From Candidatus Kuenenia stuttgartensis (GTDB lineage: Bacteria > Planctomycetota > Planctomycetia > Gemmatales > Gemmataceae), in contig CAMCLK010000030.1 of the NCBI GenBank assembly GCA_945875585.1, positions 1-63,010 on the forward strand: 63,010 nt of DNA. Direction: 5' to 3'. The notes beneath the pieces were generated by a model. That model ran no database searches. It was not told the DNA's origin and worked only from the letters and a program-made list of their open reading frames with translations. Within the stretch, counting starts at the first letter, position 1; each line of letters opens with the position of its first letter. This document shows positions 45,403 through 52,907 of the stretch, in pieces. Position numbers and translations under genes: made by a program.

Positions 45403-46584
45403 ATGACTACCCGGCTGAGCCTTGTGGCTTTCTTACTCGTGTCGGCCAGTACACTTCGCGCCCAGTTCCCACCTCAGGGTGGAGATTCCGCAGGTTTTGG
45501 ACGTAGTCGCGGCGGATTTGGCGGGCCGGGGGGCGGAAGCTTCGATCCCAGCCAGTTTGCGGGCATGGCTTTCGACCGCGCTGCCAACGGAAAACCCACC
45601 ATCACCATTTCTGAATACACCTCGCGCATGGACCCAGAGGCCAGTAGCAAGCTGGCGGAGTGGGCACGCAGGAATGGCAACAACACGGGCCAAGTGACCA
45701 AAGATCAGTTCTCGAAGTTTTTCAGTGAGCGTATGGCAGAACGCCAGGCTCAAGGCGGTTTCAGGTTTGGCGGTCCTCCCGGCGGAGGCGGTGGGCCTCC
45801 CGGCACCATGACCATGACTGTCAATTCGGGCAATGGCCAGCCTATGGCTGTTGTTCAGGGAGCACCACCGGCATTCGACGCCGAAGCGTTCGCCAAACAG
45901 CGTTTTGAACAGTCTGACCTCAACAAAGATGGACAGCTCGACCAGTCGGAAGCTTCAGACCGCCTCCGGGCCTCATTCGCTGAAACAGACACCGACCGCA
46001 ACGGCACCATCAGCCTTGCCGAATACACCCAATTCATTCGGGGCGTAGCCGCTGCCTCCAATGGCGGCATGCCGGGAGGAGATCCGGGTTTCAACCCGTG
46101 GGGCCAACCCGGGTTCATGCCCATCCCCGAAGAAAAAAAGACAGCCGTTTACCGCTTTGGGGCATTGCCCAAGGACTTGCCGGCTTGGTTTGTCAAACTC
46201 GATACCGACAAAGACTCTCAAGTAGGCCTTTACGAATGGCGTAGGGCTAGCAGGGATCTAGCTGAATTCCGTGATTTCGACATCAATGGAGATGGGTTGA
46301 TCACCGTCGATGAAGGCCTTTTGCCTAGCCGTATTGCTGCTCGCAAAAAAGATGCAGCACTGGGTAATAATGCAACCGTGTCCACTTCCACTCAGGGATT
46401 TGGTGGCGGTGACGATCGTGGCGGCCGCATGCGCGGTGGATCAGATCAAGGTGGTGATCGCCCGGTCCGTGGTGATCGTCCCGACCGGGGCGGTGGTGGT
46501 GGTGATCGCCCACCCAAGGGTGATCGTCCAGACCGCCCCGAACGCGGCGCCGGCAAAATCGACCGGCGAACTGGCGGGAACTAA
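45403..46584 (+). CDS. Secreted EF-hand protein with Arg/Gly/Asp-rich tail
   Basis: 393 aa with signal peptide MTTRLSLVAFLLVSASTLRA; AGGAG lies ten bases before the ATG. Calcium loops: DLNKDGQLDQSE, DTDRNGTISLAE, DTDKDSQVGLYE, DINGDGLITVDE. Two Gly/Pro-rich linkers (GGFRFGGPPGGGGGPPG) separate them. The last 70 residues are a low-complexity tail of GDRPDRGG / RGGRMRGG-like repeats, positively and negatively charged. Similar EF-hand proteins are common in planctomycetes and presumably bind calcium on the cell surface. The tail's function is unknown. Ends at an intrinsic terminator. Confidence 0.86.
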   Translation: MTTRLSLVAFLLVSASTLRAQFPPQGGDSAGFGRSRGGFGGPGGGSFDPSQFAGMAFDRAANGKPTITISEYTSRMDPEASSKLAEWARRNGNNTGQVTKDQFSKFFSERMAERQAQGGFRFGGPPGGGGGPPGTMTMTVNSGNGQPMAVVQGAPPAFDAEAFAKQRFEQSDLNKDGQLDQSEASDRLRASFAETDTDRNGTISLAEYTQFIRGVAAASNGGMPGGDPGFNPWGQPGFMPIPEEKKTAVYRFGALPKDLPAWFVKLDTDKDSQVGLYEWRRASRDLAEFRDFDINGDGLITVDEGLLPSRIAARKKDAALGNNATVSTSTQGFGGGDDRGGRMRGGSDQGGDRPVRGDRPDRGGGGGDRPPKGDRPDRPERGAGKIDRRTGGN

Positions 46585-46640
46585 GGTTATCTGCAATCAG
46601 CCCTTAGGTTTGTCATTGTTATAATGATGTTTGGCCGTTG

Positions 46641-46673
46641 AAGATCCCCAACGTGTGTTCGGGATCTTTTTTT
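46641..46673 (+). terminator. Intrinsic terminator of the EF-hand gene
   Basis: An 8-bp stem AAGATCCC / GGGATCTT with a 12-nt loop, followed by a run of seven T (46667-46673). Confidence 0.85.
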
Positions 46674-46701
46674 GGATTATCACAGTATTAAGCGCCGGCT
46701 C

Positions 46702-48468
46702 TTATACGGGCTGTTGCTTGCGCCTTAACGCGAGGTCTGCCAGTACTTCTTGAACAGACTTCGTGTTGTAAACCTCGGCGGCCGTTAACCACGCGCGTCT
46801 GGCCACATCCACCCCGTGCGTGAAGTAGGCTAATTCCTCTCGCGAGTGAGCGTCCGGGTTGATCACCAGCAGCACACCCAGTTCGCGCGCCCTCCGGCAA
46901 TGGACCCAATCGAGGTCTAACCTCATCGGATTGGCGTTGATCTCAATCATGGTTCCGGTGCGGGCCGCTGTTTTCATCACGGCTTCCAGATCGACCGCAT
47001 AGGCATCTCGCCGCAGCAGCAACCTGCCCGTGGCGTGCCCCAGCATGGTGACCATGGGGTGTTCAAGGGCCCGGCAGATGCGCTCTGTCATTTCTTCTCG
47101 TGTTTGTCCGAAATGAGTGTGAACGCTGGCGACCACATAATCGAAACCCGCCAGAAGCGCGTCATCGAAATCGAGTGATCCATCGGGAAGGATGTCGCAC
47201 TCGGTGCCCTTGAGAAGCGTGATGCCTTTCAGCCTTGCATTCAGCGCGTCGATTTCATTCCATTGCTGCCTGACCCGATCGGGCGTCAGCCCGTTGGCCA
47301 CGGTGAGCGATTGCGAGTGGTCGCCAATCCCAAGATATTCAAGACCCAGTTCCCGCGCGGCAAGCGCCATGGCTTCGAGGGTGTCGGCACCGTCTGATGC
47401 CGTGGTGTGGTTGTGGAATACACCACGGATATCCGAAGATTTCACCAGCGAAGGTAGTTTACCCGCCTCGGCGGCAGAATCCTCGCCGGTTCCTTCGCGC
47501 ATTTCCGGTTCAACGTAAGCCAGTCCAAGCGCCTTGTAGATATCGGCTTCGTCGGTGCAGATTTCCGTGTGGCCTTCGAGTTCGTACTCGTTGAGGCGCC
47601 AGCCCCGCGCCTGGGCCCGTTGCCTTAGCAGAACATTGTGTTCCTTACTGCCGGTGAAGTAGTTGAGCGCAAACGGGAACTGGGAAGGTGAAACCACCCG
47701 AAGGTCGGCATTGATGGTAAGCCTGCCCCCAAGCGACAGCCTGCCGGTGCTGGATTCAGCCTCCAATACAACGCTGGCCTTGGTTTCGCCTTGGCCCGCA
47801 ATGGAGCGGACGCCCGGCCAAGAAACAAAAGCCGCAATCAATTCGGTGGGGCTCTCCGCTGTGGCGACAATATCGATATCTTTAACCGTCTCGCGGCGAC
47901 GCCTGACGCTTCCCGCCAGTTCTGCCCTGCTGACGCCGGGGAATTCCCTCACCCGTGTGAGCAATGCGGTTGCCAAAAACAACGCTTGGTCGAGGCGAAC
48001 GCGCTGGCCCGAGGTGGTGACGAACGCAATCCCCTCAAGGATTTTGGCCTGTGTTTTGGCGCCAAAGCCTTTCAGGGCGGCAACTTTTCCCGTTTCGCAG
48101 GCAGATGCCAGCTCTGGCAGCGTTGTCACGCCCAGCTCTTGAAATAGGGCGCGTACTTTCTTGGGGCCTATGCCTGCAATTTTGAGCATCTGCAAATGGC
48201 CGGGGGGCGTGCGCGCGCGCAGATCGTTCAGCAGGTCGGAGCTTCCTTGAGAAACAAGCTGTCCCAGAACTTCCAGTTGCGATTTGCCTAGGCTGGATAT
48301 CTGGTCTTTGATGGTGCCTGTGCGCACCAGTTCTGCCGCGTCTTGAGTGAGCGTTTCCAGTCGGCGGGCGGTGTTCCGGTAGGCCTGACTGCGGAAGCCA
48401 TCTTCCCCCTGCAGTTCCTTGAGGGTGGCTATTTCCTCGAACGCACCTGCCAATGACGCATTGTCCAT
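46702..48468 (-). CDS. polX: DNA polymerase X family with PHP domain
   Basis: 588 aa from the ATG at 48468. Repair polymerase filling short gaps. N-terminal 8-kDa-like helical region and HhH (MLKIAGIGPKKVRALFQELG, LKGFGAKTQAKIL), then the nucleotidyltransferase palm with AELAGSVRRRRETVKDIDIV (GS and the D-x-D pair) and the third Asp in LTINADLRVVSP. The C-terminal PHP phosphoesterase domain (FHNHTTASDGADTLEAM, YLGIGDHSQS, KGTECDILPDGSLDF, HTHFGQTREEM, ADAHSREELAYF-like NPDAHS) supplies exonuclease or AP-endonuclease activity in homologues. All metal histidines appear present. The esterase gene lies upstream on the same strand. Confidence 0.95.
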   Translation of the reverse strand: MDNASLAGAFEEIATLKELQGEDGFRSQAYRNTARRLETLTQDAAELVRTGTIKDQISSLGKSQLEVLGQLVSQGSSDLLNDLRARTPPGHLQMLKIAGIGPKKVRALFQELGVTTLPELASACETGKVAALKGFGAKTQAKILEGIAFVTTSGQRVRLDQALFLATALLTRVREFPGVSRAELAGSVRRRRETVKDIDIVATAESPTELIAAFVSWPGVRSIAGQGETKASVVLEAESSTGRLSLGGRLTINADLRVVSPSQFPFALNYFTGSKEHNVLLRQRAQARGWRLNEYELEGHTEICTDEADIYKALGLAYVEPEMREGTGEDSAAEAGKLPSLVKSSDIRGVFHNHTTASDGADTLEAMALAARELGLEYLGIGDHSQSLTVANGLTPDRVRQQWNEIDALNARLKGITLLKGTECDILPDGSLDFDDALLAGFDYVVASVHTHFGQTREEMTERICRALEHPMVTMLGHATGRLLLRRDAYAVDLEAVMKTAARTGTMIEINANPMRLDLDWVHCRRARELGVLLVINPDAHSREELAYFTHGVDVARRAWLTAAEVYNTKSVQEVLADLALRRKQQPV

Positions 48469-48537
48469 GATCGGCTGTACCAGCAAGAGGTCCGCTCACC
48501 AGCGGCGGACCATTGGTATGTTAGCGAATTGTCACGA

Positions 48538-49623
48538 TCATGGTGTGACAACTGGAATCGGCTCCCGTTTAGGATCGATTTGCTGCACCCTTTTGCTGGC
48601 CCATTCGGCAATACCAGGGAACAGGCGCATGCCCGTAATGCGGTCATGATGCCCCTTGGGATCGCAAACGGTTGTGACAGGAATTCCCAGTTGGCGAGCT
48701 CGGTACACGAAACTCTCCACCTGTGCCGCCACATTAAATTCGTCTTTACCCCCGTAAGCGATGTAAAGGTCGAGTTCGCCTTCTTTCATACCGGATCGTT
48801 CCAACACCTCGATCGGATTGATCCGGCTCATACCCGGTATCACCTCGTCGCCCTTGCCGAAAATGGGCTGGAACAGGTCACGGAAACGGAGTGTGAACAT
48901 TTTGCGAGTGCCCAATGGTTCTAGCAGCTTGGGTTTCTCGCGCACCCCCTCGTTGAGCGGATTGAAAGGCGTGCGGTATTTTCCGCGGGCATCGACATGC
49001 CTGAGATTCACAAGTGGCATAATGCCAACCGCCATACCAACACTGTTGCGGTATTCGATGCCGATGCGAACAGCAGCGGATCCGCCCATGCTCACACCCA
49101 TAACAGCATGGGCTTCGCGTTCGGGGCGGATGGAATAGTGCTGGTGCATAAAATTCCAGACATCGCGCATCAGATACGTTTCAAAATTACCGGCGCGTGT
49201 GTCAGCCCAGAAACTGGCAAGATCGTGCAGCGTGGCCCTGCCGTGAATGCTGCCATCGGGTGCCGCCACAATGACCGGTTGCAACCGGCCAGCGGCAATC
49301 TCCCGGTCGAACGGCTGAACCAAGGCTTGCATGAAGAATTGTTCGTCTTGGGCTGCCCCATGCAGGAAAAGCGCCAAAGGATATTGCTTATTAGGGTCGT
49401 ATCCCGGTGGCAAATAGACCAGCATGTCGCGTTTTCGGCCAAGAGCAGGGGAATAAATCCGCCTGTCTTGCAGGCCGTGGCGCGTATAGGAAACTAGAGA
49501 CCCGTGAAGGCGCCTGTTCATGCGCTCCACTTGGTTCCAGCCAAGCATCCACGGCGGCGCCTGCCCCAGGCCGATACCATCGACCCACAGCGAGACCATC
49601 CATACAAGGCCTTGCATTGCCAT
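48538..49623 (-). CDS. Esterase (alpha/beta hydrolase, esterase D-like)
   Basis: 361 aa. N-terminus is hydrophobic (MQGLVWMVSLWVDGIGLGQA) and may be a signal or anchor. Core: MLVYLPPGYDPNKQYPLALF then LHGAAQDEQFF (oxyanion), nucleophile Ser in AVMGVSMGGSAAVRIG, Asp/Glu in IAYGGKDEFNVAAQ, and His in DPKGHHDRITGM. This is the pattern of the putative esterase family (esterase D / enterochelin esterase / feruloyl esterase). Substrate not predictable. It is 69 bp upstream of polX on the same strand. Confidence 0.85.
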   Translation of the reverse strand: MAMQGLVWMVSLWVDGIGLGQAPPWMLGWNQVERMNRRLHGSLVSYTRHGLQDRRIYSPALGRKRDMLVYLPPGYDPNKQYPLALFLHGAAQDEQFFMQALVQPFDREIAAGRLQPVIVAAPDGSIHGRATLHDLASFWADTRAGNFETYLMRDVWNFMHQHYSIRPEREAHAVMGVSMGGSAAVRIGIEYRNSVGMAVGIMPLVNLRHVDARGKYRTPFNPLNEGVREKPKLLEPLGTRKMFTLRFRDLFQPIFGKGDEVIPGMSRINPIEVLERSGMKEGELDLYIAYGGKDEFNVAAQVESFVYRARQLGIPVTTVCDPKGHHDRITGMRLFPGIAEWASKRVQQIDPKREPIPVVTP

Positions 49624-49775
49624 CCCGATATGATTGGGCGCGAGCGGGCTAGTTGCCCACCTGCATGGGCAAACCTAACCCGCGAATGGCAGGCGTGTCG
49701 GTTGGCAGGGTTTCAAACTTGAGTAATTCCAACAAATTTTGATGTTGATTATTGCAGTCGCTACTATTGCAACGA

Positions 49776-50540
49776 TTATGCGACCAGACGGATGGGGCCC
49801 TCGATCTCCCGCACCATTTCCCGGGTGAGAATCTGCTCGAAGTCTGTCAAGGCCCGAGCCGCCGTGGCACCATCGAACACCCGGTGGTCCCATGTCAGCC
49901 GCACGGACAAACTGTTATCTTTTTCAAGCATGCCGTAATGGATGGCAGACGTCAGAATTGGTTGGATATTCAGAAGCCCCGCCCCTTGCGAACCAACTGA
50001 CGAAAGGCTGAATGTGCCAAAATTGTGGCAGCGACGCCGGCCGGACATATTGAGTGACAGGTACCAGAAGAGTGGCCGAATGGGCCATGGGATGCGGCTT
50101 ACCCCGATAGCGCGCTGGTAAGAACGCAACTTTTCAATCGGGGCTTCGCGGTGATGCCTGACAATGGCTTCGATCTCTTCAAAGGTCCTGTTTTCAGGCC
50201 CGCGCACTAAACAAAACAGCACAACATCTTCTTCAGGGAGCCTTCTTTCCACATTAAGAGCAACAATGCTGTGGGGATGCTCATAAAAATGTGGCCAAGG
50301 GAATTTTAGGTACGATCGCCTCAGTTCCGGGTACTGCTGGCTGAGCAACCCGTACGCTTTGGCAAAGATCGTGGTGTACGAAGGTCGAACGGTGGCTTTC
50401 GAGCGGGCCTGTACCAATTCAGAAAGATTCATGCGCCTTTCGGCGCAGACTGCCGGCACCTGAGCGCTGAAGTGCATCAGATCGCAAACCAATTGCCGGT
50501 ATGGGCTTATGGCTATCGATCGTCCCTTTGGTTTGGACAT
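49776..50540 (-). CDS. 2-oxoacid dehydrogenase E2-type acyltransferase domain, stand-alone
   Basis: 254 aa with a perfect AGGAGG ribosome-binding site. The C-terminus LSVRLTWDHRVFDGATAARA carries the E2 catalytic DHRxxDG motif, and the region IALNVERRLPEEDVVLFCLV (read as IVALNVERRL) and SVGSQGAGLLNIQPILTSAI follows the chloramphenicol-acetyltransferase-like E2 fold. There is no N-terminal lipoyl domain and no peripheral-subunit-binding domain, and no E1 or E3 gene is near. It is therefore unlikely to serve a classic dehydrogenase complex and may be an acyltransferase on another acceptor. Confidence 0.75.
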   Translation of the reverse strand: MSKPKGRSIAISPYRQLVCDLMHFSAQVPAVCAERRMNLSELVQARSKATVRPSYTTIFAKAYGLLSQQYPELRRSYLKFPWPHFYEHPHSIVALNVERRLPEEDVVLFCLVRGPENRTFEEIEAIVRHHREAPIEKLRSYQRAIGVSRIPWPIRPLFWYLSLNMSGRRRCHNFGTFSLSSVGSQGAGLLNIQPILTSAIHYGMLEKDNSLSVRLTWDHRVFDGATAARALTDFEQILTREMVREIEGPIRLVA

Positions 50541-50677
50541 GACACACCCTCCTAGCGGGCAAACGGGTCGGATCCTGACCTCGGGATACCAAGGTACACT
50601 CTATTCTTCGGTATGGCAATTGGTGGAAGCTGATAAAAACAGGAGATTCAGGAAAAGGCGCTCCGGGAGCTTCTAAG

Positions 50678-51418
50678 GTGAACCATTCTGCCTTGGGAAT
50701 CGACTTGGCCTCCCGACGGTGGGCTGACATCGGTTCTGCCATGGTTGTTCTTCAACCCAATGGACGACTGGTTTCGACTGTGCCTGCCATGGCTTGGCCC
50801 TCTGGTCAGCCCGAGGCCAAGGAACTAGCACGCCTTATCGACACTTATTGCCGCGATCATGGCGTTCACATGGTTGGTCTGGATGGGCCCCACGCGTGGA
50901 AAAATCCGTTATCCAATAGGCCCGGTGCAGGGCGGTGGTCTGAATATCTGGTCCGTGCTCAGGGCAAGACGGGCCAACCCGGCCATGCGCTGCCGCGTAC
51001 ACAATTGCGGTGGACGCAATTCTGCATCGAGGTATTTGATGCCCTGCTGGCCAAACCAGACGTTTGTCTGGCTCAGCCGGAGGGAATGCCTACTGGCTAC
51101 TCGTATGCCGTGCTGGAAACCTATCCCACCGCTACTTGGAAAGCGCTTGGGCTCTCTCCATTACCCGGTAAAGCGTCGGCGTCTTCAGCTCAGGTGGCGT
51201 GTTGGTCTAAAGATCTTTCCGGACGACTTGGCCTGCAGATTGCCGACAGCATTGGCCACGATGACCTACAAGCGGTTGTGGCGGCATTGCCAGCATTGGC
51301 CCTTGCCGGTGGGCCGTTGCAGGCGGAAGCACATGGAGACGCCGTGGTGGAGCGCGACCACTGCCGGCTGGAAGGATATATTTGGACTTTGAAATTTGTC
51401 CGTTCGGTGGGCGGTTAA
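50678..51418 (+). CDS. DUF429 domain protein
   Basis: 246 aa from a GTG preceded by GGGAG. Matches the DUF429 (predicted RNase H-like nuclease) pattern: SALGIDLASRRWADIG (first Asp), HMVGLDGPHAWKNPL (second Asp), AVLETYPTATWKALGL (Glu), DSIGHDDLQAVVAAL (DD near the end). This acidic set is typical of the family's RNase H fold. The biological role is not known. Divergent from the E2-like gene and convergent with the DUF1501 gene. Confidence 0.75.
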   Translation: MNHSALGIDLASRRWADIGSAMVVLQPNGRLVSTVPAMAWPSGQPEAKELARLIDTYCRDHGVHMVGLDGPHAWKNPLSNRPGAGRWSEYLVRAQGKTGQPGHALPRTQLRWTQFCIEVFDALLAKPDVCLAQPEGMPTGYSYAVLETYPTATWKALGLSPLPGKASASSAQVACWSKDLSGRLGLQIADSIGHDDLQAVVAALPALALAGGPLQAEAHGDAVVERDHCRLEGYIWTLKFVRSVGG

Positions 51419-51430
51419 CGGCCCGGTGGA

Positions 51431-52882
51431 TCAGGCGGATAAAACTTCTTTCACAATGCGCCCGGGTTTTCCGTCGAGCAGCGACATTTCTACATTGTTG
51501 CGTTTATAAGTCAGGGTCGCTGGATCGAGCCCGAACAGGTTGAGCAATGTCGCGTGCAGATCGTGGTGCGATACGGTGTCTTTGACGGCATGGTGGCCGA
51601 ATTCATCGGTGGCGCCGTGAACGTGGCCGCGACGGAAACCACCGCCGGCAAACCACATGCTGAAGCCGTAGGTATTGTGATCGCGGCCATTTTTGTCGGC
51701 CCCGGCATCGTTTTGGATAACTGGCAGGCGGCCCATTTCTCCGCCCCACATCACAACGGTTTCATCGAGCAGGCCTAGGCGCTTCAGGTCGGTTACCAAA
51801 GCCGCTGCAGGTTGGTCTGTTTTGCGACAGGCGGCAGGCAGCGAGGAGCGAATGCTGCCATGGTGATCCCAGAACTGGTTGCTGGTGAATACCTGCACAA
51901 CTCGAACTCCCCGCTCGATCAGTCTCCTGGCAATAAGGCACCGCGTGCCGTAATCGGACGTGGCGGGGTCATCGATGCCGTAGAGCCTTTTGGTTTCAAC
52001 TGTTTCGCGGGAAAGATCGAGCGCCTCCCGCGCAGCCGACTGCATGCGCGCCGCCAATTCAAAACTGGCCATGCGGGCTTCGAGGTCTAGCTCGCCCGGA
52101 TGGCGCTCGCGGTGCTGCCTATTGAGACCGTTGACAAATTTCAGAAGTGATTCCTGCGGTTTGCCTGCCAGATGCGGTGGCGGATCGAGATTGAGGATCC
52201 GTGGTTCCCGTGGGCGGATCATGGTTCCCTGATAAACCGATGGCAACCAGCCATTGAACCAGTGCTCGGTGCCGTTCACCGCCATGCTGACGGGGTCTGT
52301 GAGGGCAACAAACGCTGGCAGGTCTCTGGTTTCTGCGCCCAATCCATAGGTGAGCCAGCTACCCAGCACCGGATGGCCAGCGGTGGTTCGCCCGGTATTC
52401 AGGGCATGAATCGATTGCACATGGTTGTTCACATCGGTGTGCATGGAGCGTATCAGGGTAATATCGTCAACAATGCGGCTGGTGTAAGGCAGCAAATCGC
52501 TCAGTTCCATCCCGCATTGGCCGCGCTTGGAGAACTTCCACGGAGAAGCCATGACTTTCGAGGATGCCTGCGCGGCGTTGTCGTACTTGATGGTGCCGGG
52601 AAAAGGTTTGCCGTCGTACTTTTCAAGGATGGGCTTCGGGTCGCACAGGTCCATGTGGCTGGGGCCGCCCTGCATGAATAATGAGATCATGGCGCGGGCC
52701 CGGGGCCTGAGCGGCGCCGGTTTGGGTAGCAGATCGTATGCCTTGCGTTCCAGTTCGGGCTTGCCGGGAGATGCCAGCAAACCCTGATCGCGCAGCAGGC
52801 AAGCCAAGGCCAAGCTGCCAACGCCCATGGTGCCTGAATTCAGCAATTCCCGCCGGCTGAGGCCAGAGAAGGGCAGGTTCAT
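51431..52882 (-). CDS. DUF1501 protein (second locus)
   Basis: 483 aa from the ATG at 52882, with GGAG seven bases upstream. The longer ORF to 53062 overlaps the upstream gene and is rejected. Tat-type signal SGLSRRELLNSGTMGVGSLA. Alkaline-phosphatase-like DUF1501 features: RAMISLFMQGGPSHMDLCD, TLIRSMHTDVNNHVQSIHA, RVVQVFTSNQFWDHHGSIRS, VMWGGEMGRLPVIQN, GRDHNTYGFSMWFAGGGF, GATDEFGHHAV. Follows the DUF1549/DUF1553 gene by 25 bp on the same strand, the standard pairing. Differs clearly in length and sequence from the 38304-39653 copy. Confidence 0.94.
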   Translation of the reverse strand: MNLPFSGLSRRELLNSGTMGVGSLALACLLRDQGLLASPGKPELERKAYDLLPKPAPLRPRARAMISLFMQGGPSHMDLCDPKPILEKYDGKPFPGTIKYDNAAQASSKVMASPWKFSKRGQCGMELSDLLPYTSRIVDDITLIRSMHTDVNNHVQSIHALNTGRTTAGHPVLGSWLTYGLGAETRDLPAFVALTDPVSMAVNGTEHWFNGWLPSVYQGTMIRPREPRILNLDPPPHLAGKPQESLLKFVNGLNRQHRERHPGELDLEARMASFELAARMQSAAREALDLSRETVETKRLYGIDDPATSDYGTRCLIARRLIERGVRVVQVFTSNQFWDHHGSIRSSLPAACRKTDQPAAALVTDLKRLGLLDETVVMWGGEMGRLPVIQNDAGADKNGRDHNTYGFSMWFAGGGFRRGHVHGATDEFGHHAVKDTVSHHDLHATLLNLFGLDPATLTYKRNNVEMSLLDGKPGRIVKEVLSA

Positions 52883-52907
52883 TGGTTTGGCTCCATCTGC
52901 CAGTGTT

